NCBI GenBank assembly: GCA_964468185.1
Contig: CAYXTR010000020.1
Coordinates: 28,600 to 92,599 of the forward strand
Reading direction: 5' to 3'
DNA length: 64,000 nucleotides
DNA from: JANQFV01 sp964468185
Lineage (GTDB): Bacteria > Planctomycetota > Phycisphaerae > UBA1845 > Fen-1342
Made by a program: the position numbers and the translations under genes
The notes under the pieces: generated by a model
What the model saw: the letters and a program-made list of their open reading frames with translations, nothing else
What the model was told of the DNA's origin: nothing
Database searches by the model: none
Shown: positions 17,126 to 26,134 of the stretch, one piece after another
How positions within the stretch are numbered: position 1 is the stretch's first letter
How the letters are laid out: the number at the start of each line of letters is the position of its first letter

Positions 17126-18301
17126 TCAGGCGACGCCGTGTCGGGCTACGAGATTGCCGGGCAGTCTTCGGACGAGACCCTTCAATTCGAGTGCGGTCAA
17201 GGCGGCGAGCACCTCGCCGGCGGGTAATTCCGCGGCGCGCAAGACGACATCCTGCAAGACGGGTTCGGCGGGAATGACGTCGTAGACGCGGGATTCGGCG
17301 GCGGATAGGGGGCGGGGGGCGCTGGCTGGCGGTCTTTCGTGCTTCTCGACGTGTGCGGGTGAAGCGGTCTGGTCCACATCTGCGCCTGGGGGGTTATGCG
17401 TCATCCGCTCGCCGACCTCGCCGAGTTCGGTGAGCACGTCCTCGAGGCAAGTGATCAGTTTGGCATAGCCGTCGCGGATCAGGGCGTTGGTGCCCTGTGA
17501 CATCGGATCCTGCACGCGGCCCGGCACGGCAAAAACCTCGCGGTTGTACTCGCTGGCCAGGCGGGCCGTAATCAGTGCCCCGCTGCGCTTAGCGGCTTCG
17601 ACTACGATCGTGCCGAGCGTCATCCCCGCGATGATCCGATTGCGGCCGGGGAAATTCTCGGCGCGCGTCGCGGCCTGCAAGGGTAATTCGCTGATCCAGG
17701 CGCCATGCTCGAGCAACTTCTCGGCCAGCGGGCGGTTCTCGGGCGGGTAGATGTCGCTGAGGCCGCGTCCCATGACGGCGAGGGAGCGCCCACCGGCGTC
17801 CACTGCTCCATGATGGGCGAAGGCGTCGACGCCGCGGGCCAGGCCACTCACGACAGTGAAGCCGGCACCCGCCAGCAGTTCGCCGAAGCGGCGGGCCTGC
17901 TCACCGCCATAGATTGAGCAACGGCGACTGCCGACGATGGCGACCGAGATTGCATCCGTTTCGCGTAACGTGCCTTTGAGGTAGAGGACGATGGGGGCGT
18001 CGGGGATCTGCTGCAAGCCGGGTGGATAGTCCGCGTCAGCGCGGCAGATGATGCGCACGCCGTGTTCTGTGGCTGCTGCCACTTCGGCGTCGACGGGCGC
18101 CGCATCACGGCTGCGTGCGATCGCGTCCGCTTTCGCGGTTCCGATACCGTGTACCGTCTCGAGTGTCGACACGGGCGCGCCGAGTGCGTGGGCCGGATCG
18201 CCGAGTTGAATGAGCAGTCTTGAGAACGTGAGGGGGCCGACCCCGTCCGTAAGCGCCCACCGCAGGTACGTCTTACCGGTCTCGCTGATCACGTCGTGCA
18301 C
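17126..18301 (-). CDS. dprA: DNA-processing protein DprA
   Basis: A 391-residue DprA/Smf protein, which loads RecA on incoming single-stranded DNA during transformation. The Rossmann-type core shows IVGSRRCSIYG, VVSGLARGVDAFAHHGA, PGRNRIIAGM, and SGALITARLA followed by VFAVPG. An N-terminal helix-hairpin-helix-like part (VHGIGTAKADAIARS) and a C-terminal winged helix-like domain (~residues 320-391) flank it, the full-length architecture. GTG at 18301 follows GGAGGG by about four bases. It lies 11 bases after the upstream DraG-like gene. The alternative start at 18367 would overlap that gene. Confidence 0.95.
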   Translation of the reverse strand: MHDVISETGKTYLRWALTDGVGPLTFSRLLIQLGDPAHALGAPVSTLETVHGIGTAKADAIARSRDAAPVDAEVAAATEHGVRIICRADADYPPGLQQIPDAPIVLYLKGTLRETDAISVAIVGSRRCSIYGGEQARRFGELLAGAGFTVVSGLARGVDAFAHHGAVDAGGRSLAVMGRGLSDIYPPENRPLAEKLLEHGAWISELPLQAATRAENFPGRNRIIAGMTLGTIVVEAAKRSGALITARLASEYNREVFAVPGRVQDPMSQGTNALIRDGYAKLITCLEDVLTELGEVGERMTHNPPGADVDQTASPAHVEKHERPPASAPRPLSAAESRVYDVIPAEPVLQDVVLRAAELPAGEVLAALTALELKGLVRRLPGNLVARHGVA

Positions 18302-18312
18302 AGCACCCTCCG

Positions 18313-19698
18313 TCAGGATTCGGCCCCCGTGATGACGCGCGCGACGGCGACGTGTCGTCGAGCACATGCGCTGATTTCGATGGGATGGAAACCGGGCAAT
18401 TCAGCAAGCAGCCGGTCACCGAGCGGCTCGATCCAGGGTGGCGGGAGGCGTCGCGAGCCGAGCATGGTGCCGCAGATGGCGCCCGCGGTGGCACCGTTGC
18501 AGTCTGTATCCCAGCCGACCTGTACTGCCAGCGTGATGACTTTTCCAAAGTCATGCCCGCCCAGCAGCAGCGCCGCGACGACTGCGGCGGCGTTGTTGAT
18601 GGTGTGTACGCAGTGGTAGTGACCGAACCTGTCCCACAGCCAATCGTGGATTTCCTCAAAGCGATCGGCGGCGCGGTCCACTTCTTCGCATTTCTCCATT
18701 GTCCGACGCACCGCTTCCGTGAGACGCGACCGCTCTGGGATCTGCTCGAGCCCGGCGTGCACGATTGCGCGGGGATCGTCCTGGACCGCTGCGGCGGCGA
18801 GCATGGCAGCGCAGAACATCTCGCCGTAGACGCCATTCCGCTCGTGCGACAGCATCCCGTCGCGCCACGCGAACTCCGCGGCCAGTGCGGGGCGACCGGG
18901 GCAGGCGAGCGCCCAGCCGTCGGCCCGAATCTGCGCACCGATCCACTCGCGATAGGGATTCAGCCAGGTCCGCACGTGAATCCAGTCGTCGGAGGTCAGG
19001 CGGTGTGGTTCGTGGTGTCCGCCGATCCACATCAGATTGCGATAGGCAGCTTCTTCGGCGGTGAAGCACTCGGCGGCCGGGAGTCGGTGGGTCCACCAAT
19101 GGGCGACGTCGGCGGTTCGGAAGGCGGCGCCCTTGCGCTCGAGGATTTCAAGGCCCATGATGGTATAGCGGATGTCATCGTCGCTTTCGACGTAGCGGAT
19201 GTTGCCGCGTTGGGAATTGGGGAAACGCAACTCGGTGACACCGACTGCGTCGGCAGCGTCCGCATCGAATGGGATATAGTCCGATAAGGGATACACGCGC
19301 GCGGCTTCGAGATAACGCCGCAAGGCACCGCGCTGATCCATGAATGGGGCCATCTCGACCGGCTTGCCGAGAACCATGCCGGCACAGCGACCAAACCAGC
19401 CGCCGCGGATCCGATCAGCGACGTCGGCATCGACGGCGTCGCACGAGATTTGCTCCAGCGGGCGGCTGACCGGGCGCGCGTCACGAATGTCAGGGAGATT
19501 GGTCGGTTCGCGGTATGGCCAGTCGGCTGCGGGATGCAGGGTCCGGAGCCGCTGGTAGATGGCCAGCAGGGCGGATTGGTCGTCTTCGGCTGCCGATAAC
19601 TGTTCGGTCAGGGCGCCGACGGGGCAGCCTTCTTCGGTGCGTTGCCGAAGCTCGGCCTGGACGAGTTGAGCGAGCATTCTGACTGGAGGGATGAACAT
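18313..19698 (-). CDS. ADP-ribosylglycohydrolase (DraG) family protein
   Basis: A 461-residue protein with a DraG-type all-helical core in its C-terminal two thirds. The family's metal-binding acidic motifs are visible: GRCAGMVLGKPVEM at the core start, ESDDDIRYTIMGLEIL, and GWDTDCNGATAGAICGTMLG. These coordinate two Mg ions in enzymes that remove ADP-ribose from proteins or small molecules. The N-terminal ~95 residues are an extra helical part. The target is unknown, and some family members hydrolyse other substrates. dprA follows after 11 bases, so they probably share a transcript, though no functional link is known to me. Confidence 0.85.
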   Translation of the reverse strand: MFIPPVRMLAQLVQAELRQRTEEGCPVGALTEQLSAAEDDQSALLAIYQRLRTLHPAADWPYREPTNLPDIRDARPVSRPLEQISCDAVDADVADRIRGGWFGRCAGMVLGKPVEMAPFMDQRGALRRYLEAARVYPLSDYIPFDADAADAVGVTELRFPNSQRGNIRYVESDDDIRYTIMGLEILERKGAAFRTADVAHWWTHRLPAAECFTAEEAAYRNLMWIGGHHEPHRLTSDDWIHVRTWLNPYREWIGAQIRADGWALACPGRPALAAEFAWRDGMLSHERNGVYGEMFCAAMLAAAAVQDDPRAIVHAGLEQIPERSRLTEAVRRTMEKCEEVDRAADRFEEIHDWLWDRFGHYHCVHTINNAAAVVAALLLGGHDFGKVITLAVQVGWDTDCNGATAGAICGTMLGSRRLPPPWIEPLGDRLLAELPGFHPIEISACARRHVAVARVITGAES

Positions 19699-19868
19699 GG
19701 CGGGTAGTTTACGGCAGTGGTCGACTTGCTGCGACTGCGACCGGCAATTTTCGGGATGGCAGTGGGCTGTGGCGCGCCGCGTGCAGTTTGGGGTGTGGAA
19801 CCTGACATCAGGTTGGACCTCGGAGACGGGGTCAGTCTACGTAACAGGCATCGCAAGCGGAGCTTACG

Positions 19869-20159
19869 ATGAATCACGAAGCGCGATGTAACGGACTGAA
19901 GGTGGGCTCGAAGCGCAGCGGTCGCGCGATGGGCGCAGCACTGGCATTGTTGCTGGTTGTGACCGGCCTCGCTACGGGGTGCGGAGACGAGTTGGAACGG
20001 GAGTTTCGATCAGCCGCCGTGGGCTCGATCGAAAGTGGGGTGAACGCGGTTGTCGACGGTCTGCTGGACGGCGTGTTTGCGATCGCAGATCCGGATGAGG
20101 GCGACGCCGCTGCGACGGGCACGACCGCTGCGACGGGCGCGGCGGCGACGGGATCGTAG
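19869..20159 (+). CDS. small putative lipoprotein
   Basis: A 96-residue protein with a basic N-terminus, a hydrophobic segment (AALALLLVVTGLATGC) and a lipobox ending at Cys38, so it is probably lipid-anchored at a membrane. The mature part is only ~58 residues: an acidic, valine-rich stretch and a low-complexity Ala/Thr/Gly tail. ATG at 19869 has GGAG six bases upstream. No family is recognised. It stands alone between two minus-strand genes. Confidence 0.65.
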   Translation: MNHEARCNGLKVGSKRSGRAMGAALALLLVVTGLATGCGDELEREFRSAAVGSIESGVNAVVDGLLDGVFAIADPDEGDAAATGTTAATGAAATGS

Positions 20160-20187
20160 CCCGGCTCTACTGGGCAGCACAAACAAC

Positions 20188-20218
20188 GCGGGCGGCACTC
20201 GACTCGAGCACCGCCCGC
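20188..20218 (-). terminator. stem-loop downstream of ilvE
   Basis: GCGGGCGG (20188-20195) and CCGCCCGC (20211-20218) form an 8-bp perfect stem around a 15-base loop. On the minus strand it is followed by GTTGTTTGT. It lies between the converging ends of the small lipoprotein gene and ilvE and may serve both. Confidence 0.5.
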
Positions 20219-20268
20219 TTGTGATGCGCAGGCTTCTCGCCGCTCGCCTTGCGGCAAACCCGTCGCGA

Positions 20269-21339
20269 TTAACCGATTTTGCGGACCCAGCCGTACTTGT
20301 CGGGCATGTCGCCGAGCTGGATGGCCTTGAGGCGCTGATAGAGCTCCGTGCAGTAGCGGCCGGGTTTGCCGTCCTGCGAGTACTGCATCTTGCGATCGCG
20401 ATAGGTGATGGACCCGACTGGGGTGATGACGGCGGCGGTTCCACAGCAGCCGGCTTCGGTGAACTCGAAGATCTCTTCGATGTCGATGGGGCGGCGTTGC
20501 GGCCGCATGCCCATCTCCTCGGCCAGCGTAAGCAGCGATTTGTTCGTGATTGAAGGCAGGATGGACGGGCTTTCCGGGGTCACGTATTGGCCGTCCTTGG
20601 TGATGGCGAAGAAGTTGGCCGGGCCGGATTCGTCGATGTAGCGCTTCTCCTTGGCATCGAGGTAGAGCACTTCGGTGTAGCCCTTTTCCTTGGCTCCCAG
20701 TGTGGCCCGCATACCGGCGGCGTAGTTGCCGCCGACCTTGGCATCACCGACACCGAGGGGCGCGGCCCGATCGACTTCCTCCTCGACGATCAGGTCGACT
20801 GGTTTGAAGCCGGTTTTGAAGTAGGGGCCGACGGGCGTGACGAATACCATGAACAGGTATTCGGTAGCCGGTTTGACGCCGACCTGCGGACCGGTGCCCA
20901 GGACGATGGGCCGGATGTAGAGGCTGGCGCCCGTGCCATATGGCGGGACGAAGCGTCGATTGGCATTCACGACCCGCTCGACGGCATCGATAAACATCTC
21001 CTCGGTCGGCGGTTGCATGTGGATCTTCCTGCAAGAGCGGATAAGGCGTTTTGCGTTCTCGTCGATGCGGAAGACCACGACGTCGCCGCGTCGTGTCTCG
21101 AACACTTTCAACCCCTCGAAACACTGTTGCCCGTAATGCAGGCAGGTGGCGGCGATGTGCACGGGGATGGTCTCACCGTCGACGAGCTCCCCCTCATCCC
21201 ACGCTCCGTTCTTCCACGTGTAGCGGATGTTGCAGTCGGTCTTGCGATACCCGAACTCGAGATTGGCCCAATCAAGGTCCGCTTTGGTCACGTCGTTCTC
21301 CGTGGCGCCCACTCGCCGATTGCCTGACAGAATACTCAT
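20269..21339 (-). CDS. ilvE: branched-chain amino acid aminotransferase
   Basis: A 356-residue fold-type IV PLP aminotransferase of the longer (BCAT II/eukaryote-like) branch. LHYGQQCFEGLKVF, the PLP-lysine segment GDAKVGGNYAAGM, ESGPANFFAI and GCCGTAAVITPVG are present. It makes the last step in Leu, Ile and Val synthesis using glutamate. ATG at 21339 follows AGGAG by seven to eight bases. It is monocistronic, with its own candidate promoter, and diverges from the M14 peptidase gene. Confidence 0.95.
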   Translation of the reverse strand: MSILSGNRRVGATENDVTKADLDWANLEFGYRKTDCNIRYTWKNGAWDEGELVDGETIPVHIAATCLHYGQQCFEGLKVFETRRGDVVVFRIDENAKRLIRSCRKIHMQPPTEEMFIDAVERVVNANRRFVPPYGTGASLYIRPIVLGTGPQVGVKPATEYLFMVFVTPVGPYFKTGFKPVDLIVEEEVDRAAPLGVGDAKVGGNYAAGMRATLGAKEKGYTEVLYLDAKEKRYIDESGPANFFAITKDGQYVTPESPSILPSITNKSLLTLAEEMGMRPQRRPIDIEEIFEFTEAGCCGTAAVITPVGSITYRDRKMQYSQDGKPGRYCTELYQRLKAIQLGDMPDKYGWVRKIG

Positions 21340-21473
21340 CGGGGCTCTCCTGATTGGTGCTGCAGCGTGGTGTTTTGCCGGGGGCTGAAGAAGCCGGAAG
21401 TGTCTGCGTCAGTCCGCGGCGTGCACACAACGCTGAAGACGTTGGAATGAAACCCACATGCAATCACACCTTG

Positions 21474-21502
21474 AGGATATGGCGGCCGATTGGCGGGTGC
21501 AA
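21474..21502 (-). promoter_or_regulatory. ilvE: candidate promoter of ilvE
   Basis: On the minus strand TTGCAC (21497-21502) and TATCCT (21474-21479) are exactly 17 bases apart. The predicted leader is about 130 bases long. Confidence 0.4.
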
Positions 21503-21585
21503 GTCAATCCGCCGCGGTTCCGCGGGGACACGCTTGAAGGTCCGAAATCGCTTGTCGATTGTAATATGAGTGGGTGGCGCGAAGT

Positions 21586-21593
21586 GCTACAAT
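21586..21593 (+). promoter_or_regulatory. candidate extended -10 promoter of the M14 peptidase gene
   Basis: TGCTACAAT (21585-21593) is an extended -10 element 56 bases before the ATG. No convincing -35 is present, as is usual for that promoter type. Confidence 0.35.
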
Positions 21594-21649
21594 AGCGGGA
21601 TTAGCAGAAACTAGGCTGACCCTGTACCCCCTGAGGTTCTGGAGGGCGA

Positions 21650-23881
21650 ATGATGCGTATCCGATGCCTGTCGTTGGCTATGGTGCTGACGAGTCTGTTA
21701 CTCTCGATTGCGGTTTTTGCCGAGGATGAACCGGTTCGGTACGACGGCCACCGCGTGGCGCGCGTCACCGTGACGTCAGTGGTGGACGTCGAATTATTGC
21801 GGTCCCTGACCGACGACATCTGGAGTGAGTCGCTTGCGAATGGCCGCATCGATGTCCGGGTTTCCCCGGAGCAGTACCTGCGCCTCGCGCAATCCGGACT
21901 CAAATTCGAAATTCTGATCGATGACGTGCAGCAGTTGATCGAGGCCGAACGGAGCGGGCCGGCGCTCGATACGTTTGACCATTACATGAGCTATAACGAG
22001 GTGCTCGAGTACCTGGACACCCTCGTCGCCCTACGTCCCGACCTGGCCGAAACGGTTACGATTGGCCAGACGATCGAAGGACGCGACATCGTCGCCATCC
22101 ACATCACCGGGCCCGAGGGTGACGACAAGCCGGGCATTCTCTTTCATGGATGCCAGCACGCCCGCGAGTGGATCACGGTGCCGGTCATCATCTACCTGGC
22201 TGACACGCTCATTCGCGACTACGACGAAGACCCGTTCGTGCAGCACCTCGTCGATGATTTCGAGTGGTGGCTGATCCCCGTACTCAACGCGGATGGCTAT
22301 GTGCACACGCACGACGTGGATCGCATGTGGCGCAAGAACCGGCGGCTGAATGACGGCGGGTGCTATGGCGTGGACCTCAACCGCAACTGGGGCGTGGGCT
22401 GGGGCGGCAACGGCTCCAGCGGCAACCCGTGCAGCGAAACGTATCGTGGTACGGCGGCGTTCTCAGAGCCCGAAACCGCCGCCGTCCGCGACTGGATCCT
22501 GGCCCACCCCAACATCGTTGCCTACACCGACCTGCACAGCTATTCACAGGTGATCTTCTATCCCTACAGCTATACGGATCTGTGGCCGCCGCAGCCGGAT
22601 CTGGCGGATTATCAATATCTGGCCGAGGCGATGGCCGACATTGTCTACAGTGTGCATGGCAAGAGCTACACGTACGGCCGGGGATATGACGTGGTGTATC
22701 AGGTGAGCGGTGCGTCGCGCGACTGGGTGTATGGTGCCGCGGGTGTCACAGCGTTTGGCTACGAACTGCGGGACACGGGGCAGTATGGCTTCCTCCTGCC
22801 GCCGGAGCAGATCCTCCCGCAGTGCGAGGAGGTCGTGCCGGCCCTGATGTTCTACGCGGACTACATGGGTACCCCTGAGGCCGTGCTCTCGCCTGCGGGT
22901 GGTGAGACGTGGAGCGTTGACCAGATCCAGGAGATCCGCTGGTTTGCGCACGGCGGTACGGTGACGAGTATCGACCTGTACTACTCGACCGACGGCGGCA
23001 GTACCTTCCCGCACGTGATTGCCTTGGGCGAAACGCATGACGGGGTCTATGCGTGGACGATTCCGGATACGCCCTCCACGCAGTGCCGGGTGAAGATCGT
23101 GGCTCATTACGATGACTTGTCCGTCGGCGAAGCGGTTTCCGACGCCGATTTCACGATCACCGATCAGGGTCCGCAACTGGTCTACGACTTTCCGCTGGAT
23201 GCCAATCCGGGCTGGACGACTGAGGGCCTGTGGGCGTACGGACAGCCGACCGGCGGCGGCGGACAATACGGCAACCCGGATCCCACCGGCGGCCACACCG
23301 GCCCGAACGTGTACGGGTACAACCTGTTTGGCGATTACGAGAACAACCTGCCGGAGCGGCACCTGACCGCGGGGCCGTTCGATTGCTCAGCCCTCTCGGC
23401 GACCACGCTGAGCTTCTGGCGTTGGCTGGGGGTCGAGACGTCGACGTACGACCACGCCTATGTGCGTGTGAGCAACAACGGTTTGAACTGGTCGACGATC
23501 TGGGAGAATGGCGGGCAGGTGTCGGATGCCTCGTGGAGCCGGCACGAGTACGACATTGCGGCGATCGCCGATGGTCAGTCGGACGTCTATGTGCGCTGGA
23601 CAATGGGGACCACGGATTCGAGCTGGCAATTCTGCGGTTGGAACATCGACGATGTGCAGATCTGGGGTATCGAGTTGCCGAATTACATCACCGGCGACAT
23701 GGATTGCGACGGCGACGTCGACTTCGACGATATCAACCCGTTTGTGCTAGCGCTGAGTGGCCAGGCGGGTTATGAGGCGGCGTACCCGGATTGTGAGTGG
23801 GAGGCGGCCGACGTCGATGGCGATGGCACGGTTGACTTCGATGATATCAACCCGTTCGTCGCACTGCTCGCCGGAGGCTAG
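21650..23881 (+). CDS. secreted zinc carboxypeptidase (M14) with dockerin-like tail
   Basis: A 743-residue exported peptidase. A signal peptide ends near residue 24 (SIAVFAED). The M14 catalytic domain spans ~115-405, with zinc ligands in GCQHAREW (HxxE), a later ligand in DLHSYSQ, substrate-binding DLNRNW, and the catalytic Glu in FGYELRD. A KRE9/KNH-like beta domain follows (~412-505, from LSPAGGETW), then a MAM/jelly-roll-like domain (~515-675). The C-terminal ~62 residues carry two EF-hand-like Asp loops, DMDCDGDVDFDD and DVDGDGTVDFDD. The protein likely digests peptides outside the cytoplasm, anchored or sorted by this tail. GGAGGG lies just upstream; ATG 21653 is an alternative start. 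Confidence 0.92.
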   Translation: MMRIRCLSLAMVLTSLLLSIAVFAEDEPVRYDGHRVARVTVTSVVDVELLRSLTDDIWSESLANGRIDVRVSPEQYLRLAQSGLKFEILIDDVQQLIEAERSGPALDTFDHYMSYNEVLEYLDTLVALRPDLAETVTIGQTIEGRDIVAIHITGPEGDDKPGILFHGCQHAREWITVPVIIYLADTLIRDYDEDPFVQHLVDDFEWWLIPVLNADGYVHTHDVDRMWRKNRRLNDGGCYGVDLNRNWGVGWGGNGSSGNPCSETYRGTAAFSEPETAAVRDWILAHPNIVAYTDLHSYSQVIFYPYSYTDLWPPQPDLADYQYLAEAMADIVYSVHGKSYTYGRGYDVVYQVSGASRDWVYGAAGVTAFGYELRDTGQYGFLLPPEQILPQCEEVVPALMFYADYMGTPEAVLSPAGGETWSVDQIQEIRWFAHGGTVTSIDLYYSTDGGSTFPHVIALGETHDGVYAWTIPDTPSTQCRVKIVAHYDDLSVGEAVSDADFTITDQGPQLVYDFPLDANPGWTTEGLWAYGQPTGGGGQYGNPDPTGGHTGPNVYGYNLFGDYENNLPERHLTAGPFDCSALSATTLSFWRWLGVETSTYDHAYVRVSNNGLNWSTIWENGGQVSDASWSRHEYDIAAIADGQSDVYVRWTMGTTDSSWQFCGWNIDDVQIWGIELPNYITGDMDCDGDVDFDDINPFVLALSGQAGYEAAYPDCEWEAADVDGDGTVDFDDINPFVALLAGG

Positions 23882-23926
23882 ATGACACGCGCGTTGACGC
23901 GCATTGCGCAATGGTGACACCGCTTT

Positions 23927-25081
23927 ATGGCTGATGTGAAATCCGACACGCACCCGATCGTTGACAAGCATGGCGCGGCGGGTGCGGGTGAGCCGCGCCG
24001 CCACGTGTTGGGTGAGGCGCGCGAGACGCTGCTGGAGTGGCTGACGGCCGCGGGCGAGCAGCGCTATCGCGTCGATCAGATCTTCGACTGGATCTATAAC
24101 AAGCATGCGCAGTCGTTTGATGAGATGAGTAATCTGTCGAAGAAGACGCGGGCGTGGTTGTCCGCGCATGCTGATCTCTACCGTGGCGAGGTCATCGCGG
24201 AGCCGGTGTCGGAGGATGGCACCCTGAAGCTTCTGTCGCGGTTTCCGGGCGAGGCGTTGGTCGAGACGGTCTGGATTCCCGACCGCGAGCGGAATACGGT
24301 GTGCATCTCGTCACAGGTGGGTTGTCCGGTGGGGTGCCGCTTCTGTGCCAGCGGGATGGGTGGTGTGCAGCGAAATCTGACCGCCGGCGAGATTGTCGAG
24401 CAGGTCATGCGAATACGCCGACGGATCGCGGATCGGGCGGCGGCGGGCGAGCTGCTGGGGCCGGATCGGGTGACCAACATCGTATTCATGGGGATGGGTG
24501 AGCCGCTGGCGAATTATGACGAGGTTTTGCAAGCGATTCGCATTATCAATGCGGATTGGGGGGGGAAGATCGGTGCGCGCCGGATCACGGTCAGCACGGT
24601 GGGTTTGCCAAAGCAGATTCGCCACCTGGCGGAAGAGGGGCTTCAGATCAGTTTGGCTTTGTCGCTGCACGCGCCGAATCAGCGGCTGCGGGAGGAGCTC
24701 ATCCCGTGGGGGCGTGTGCCGCTGGATGAGTTGCTCGATGCTTGTGGGTATTACTTCGAGCGGACGGGGCGGGAAATCACGCTCGAGTACATTCTGCTGG
24801 ACAGCGTCAATATGGAGCAGGCGCACGCGGCGCAGCTCGCGAAGATCTGTCGCCGATTGCGGTGCAACGTGAATCTGCTGCGCTATAACCCGGTGCCGGG
24901 ACTGCCCTTTGGTCGGCCGAGTGCGGAGACGGCTTATCAGTTTCAGCAGCAGCTTCGCGAACTGGGCGTCAATGCCCATATTCGAACGTCACGCGGGCGG
25001 GACATCGACGCGGCGTGCGGGCAGCTACGCCGACGGGCGGCTGGGGAGGGCAGTGGGGGCGCGGAGGGTTGGCAGGGTTGA
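23927..25081 (+). CDS. rlmN: 23S rRNA (adenine2503-C2)/tRNA methyltransferase
   Basis: A 384-residue RlmN-type radical SAM methyltransferase that methylates A2503 of 23S rRNA and, in some bacteria, A37 of tRNAs. The cluster motif is CPVGCRFC (CxxxCxxC), followed by ASGMGGVQRNLTAGEI, NIVFMGMGEPLANYD, the strand SLALSLHAPN, and the C-terminal segment RTSRGRDIDAACGQL holding the catalytic Cys. A ~15-residue N-terminal extension is hydrophilic. Its TGA overlaps the TTG start of the next gene (TTGA), implying translational coupling. Confidence 0.96.
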   Translation: MADVKSDTHPIVDKHGAAGAGEPRRHVLGEARETLLEWLTAAGEQRYRVDQIFDWIYNKHAQSFDEMSNLSKKTRAWLSAHADLYRGEVIAEPVSEDGTLKLLSRFPGEALVETVWIPDRERNTVCISSQVGCPVGCRFCASGMGGVQRNLTAGEIVEQVMRIRRRIADRAAAGELLGPDRVTNIVFMGMGEPLANYDEVLQAIRIINADWGGKIGARRITVSTVGLPKQIRHLAEEGLQISLALSLHAPNQRLREELIPWGRVPLDELLDACGYYFERTGREITLEYILLDSVNMEQAHAAQLAKICRRLRCNVNLLRYNPVPGLPFGRPSAETAYQFQQQLRELGVNAHIRTSRGRDIDAACGQLRRRAAGEGSGGAEGWQG

Positions 25082-26010
25082 GCGATCGCTGGCGCATTCT
25101 GGTGGCCGGGGGGTTGGATCCGGAAACTGAAGCGAGACTTGACGCGGTTGCCACCGTCGTTCGCACGAGCGGTGTGAACGCCGACGAATTGAAGCGGTTG
25201 ATCGCGGATTGCGACGCGCTGATTGCCCGTACCCATATTGCAATTACACGTGAGATTCTCGCAGCCGGACGCAAGTTGCGTGTGGTTGGCGTAGCCGGAG
25301 TCGGCGTGGACAAGGTCGACGTCGATGCCGCGCGCGCGTTCGGAGTCGAAGTGCTCAATACACCCGGCGCCGCGACGGACGCGGTGGCGGACCTGACCCT
25401 GGCAATGATGCTGCAACTTCTGCGGCCGATTCCGCAGCTTTGCGATCAGTATCGCGGGGGCCATTTCCAGGCCGCACGCCTGGAGCCACACGGACATGAG
25501 TTGCGTGAGTTGACGGTGGGGATTGTCGGGATGGGCCGGATCGGGTCGGCCGTCGGGAGGCGCTGCGCGGCGGGGTTCGGGGCACGCGTGCTGTACAACG
25601 ATATCGCCGACGTGGGGCCGTTCCCATTCGCCGCTGACCCCGCGTCGAAGGACGAAATCTGGGGTGAGTCTGATGTTATCTCGCTGCATGTGCCGCTGAC
25701 CGATGAGACGCGTGGCCTTGTCAATCGTGACGTCTTGGCACTGATGAAGCCGACGGCACTGTTGATCAACACCGCCCGCGGGCCAGTCGTTGATACCGGG
25801 GCATTGACGGAAGCGCTGGCGCAGCGGCGGATCGGCGGGGCCGGGCTGGATGTCGTGGATCCGGAGCCACTGCCGGTCGAGCACGTCCTCTTCAAATGTA
25901 ACAACTGCGTCCTTACGCCACACATTGCGGCGCGGACCTTCGGTGGAATTCGTCGCATGTACGCTGTGGCTGAGGCGGTTGTGGATTACCTGAACGCAGG
26001 AGAGCGTTAG
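25078..26010 (+). CDS. D-2-hydroxyacid dehydrogenase (phosphoglycerate dehydrogenase-like)
   Basis: A 310-residue NAD-dependent D-2-hydroxyacid dehydrogenase. It has the N-terminal substrate domain, the dinucleotide fold VGIVGMGRIGSAVGRR, and the catalytic triad positions: Arg in NTARGPVVD, Glu in DVVDPEPLP, and His in LTPHIAART. It lacks the C-terminal ACT domain of full-length SerA. 3-Phosphoglycerate, glyoxylate/hydroxypyruvate and others are possible substrates. TTG at 25078 overlaps the rlmN stop and follows GGAGGG by about nine bases; an upstream start at 25015 lies inside rlmN and adds Gly-rich sequence. A link between rlmN and this enzyme is not known to me. Confidence 0.88.
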   Translation: MSDRWRILVAGGLDPETEARLDAVATVVRTSGVNADELKRLIADCDALIARTHIAITREILAAGRKLRVVGVAGVGVDKVDVDAARAFGVEVLNTPGAATDAVADLTLAMMLQLLRPIPQLCDQYRGGHFQAARLEPHGHELRELTVGIVGMGRIGSAVGRRCAAGFGARVLYNDIADVGPFPFAADPASKDEIWGESDVISLHVPLTDETRGLVNRDVLALMKPTALLINTARGPVVDTGALTEALAQRRIGGAGLDVVDPEPLPVEHVLFKCNNCVLTPHIAARTFGGIRRMYAVAEAVVDYLNAGER

Positions 26011-26134
26011 CGCGGACTTGATTTTGTAGTCGTGTCGGCTTTCGAGCCGGTCGTTGGCGGCGCGGGCGCGCAGTGGTCACGAACGGGGGATCGGGATGGC
26101 GGCGCCCCTGCGAGGTGAAGAGTATACGGCAACT

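Larger units (their letters stand above)
21340..21649. other. divergent intergenic region between ilvE and the M14 peptidase gene
   Basis: About 310 bases with promoter candidates facing each way and no credible gene. No T-box, leucine-responsive leader or other named regulatory RNA was recognised upstream of ilvE. Confidence 0.4.
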
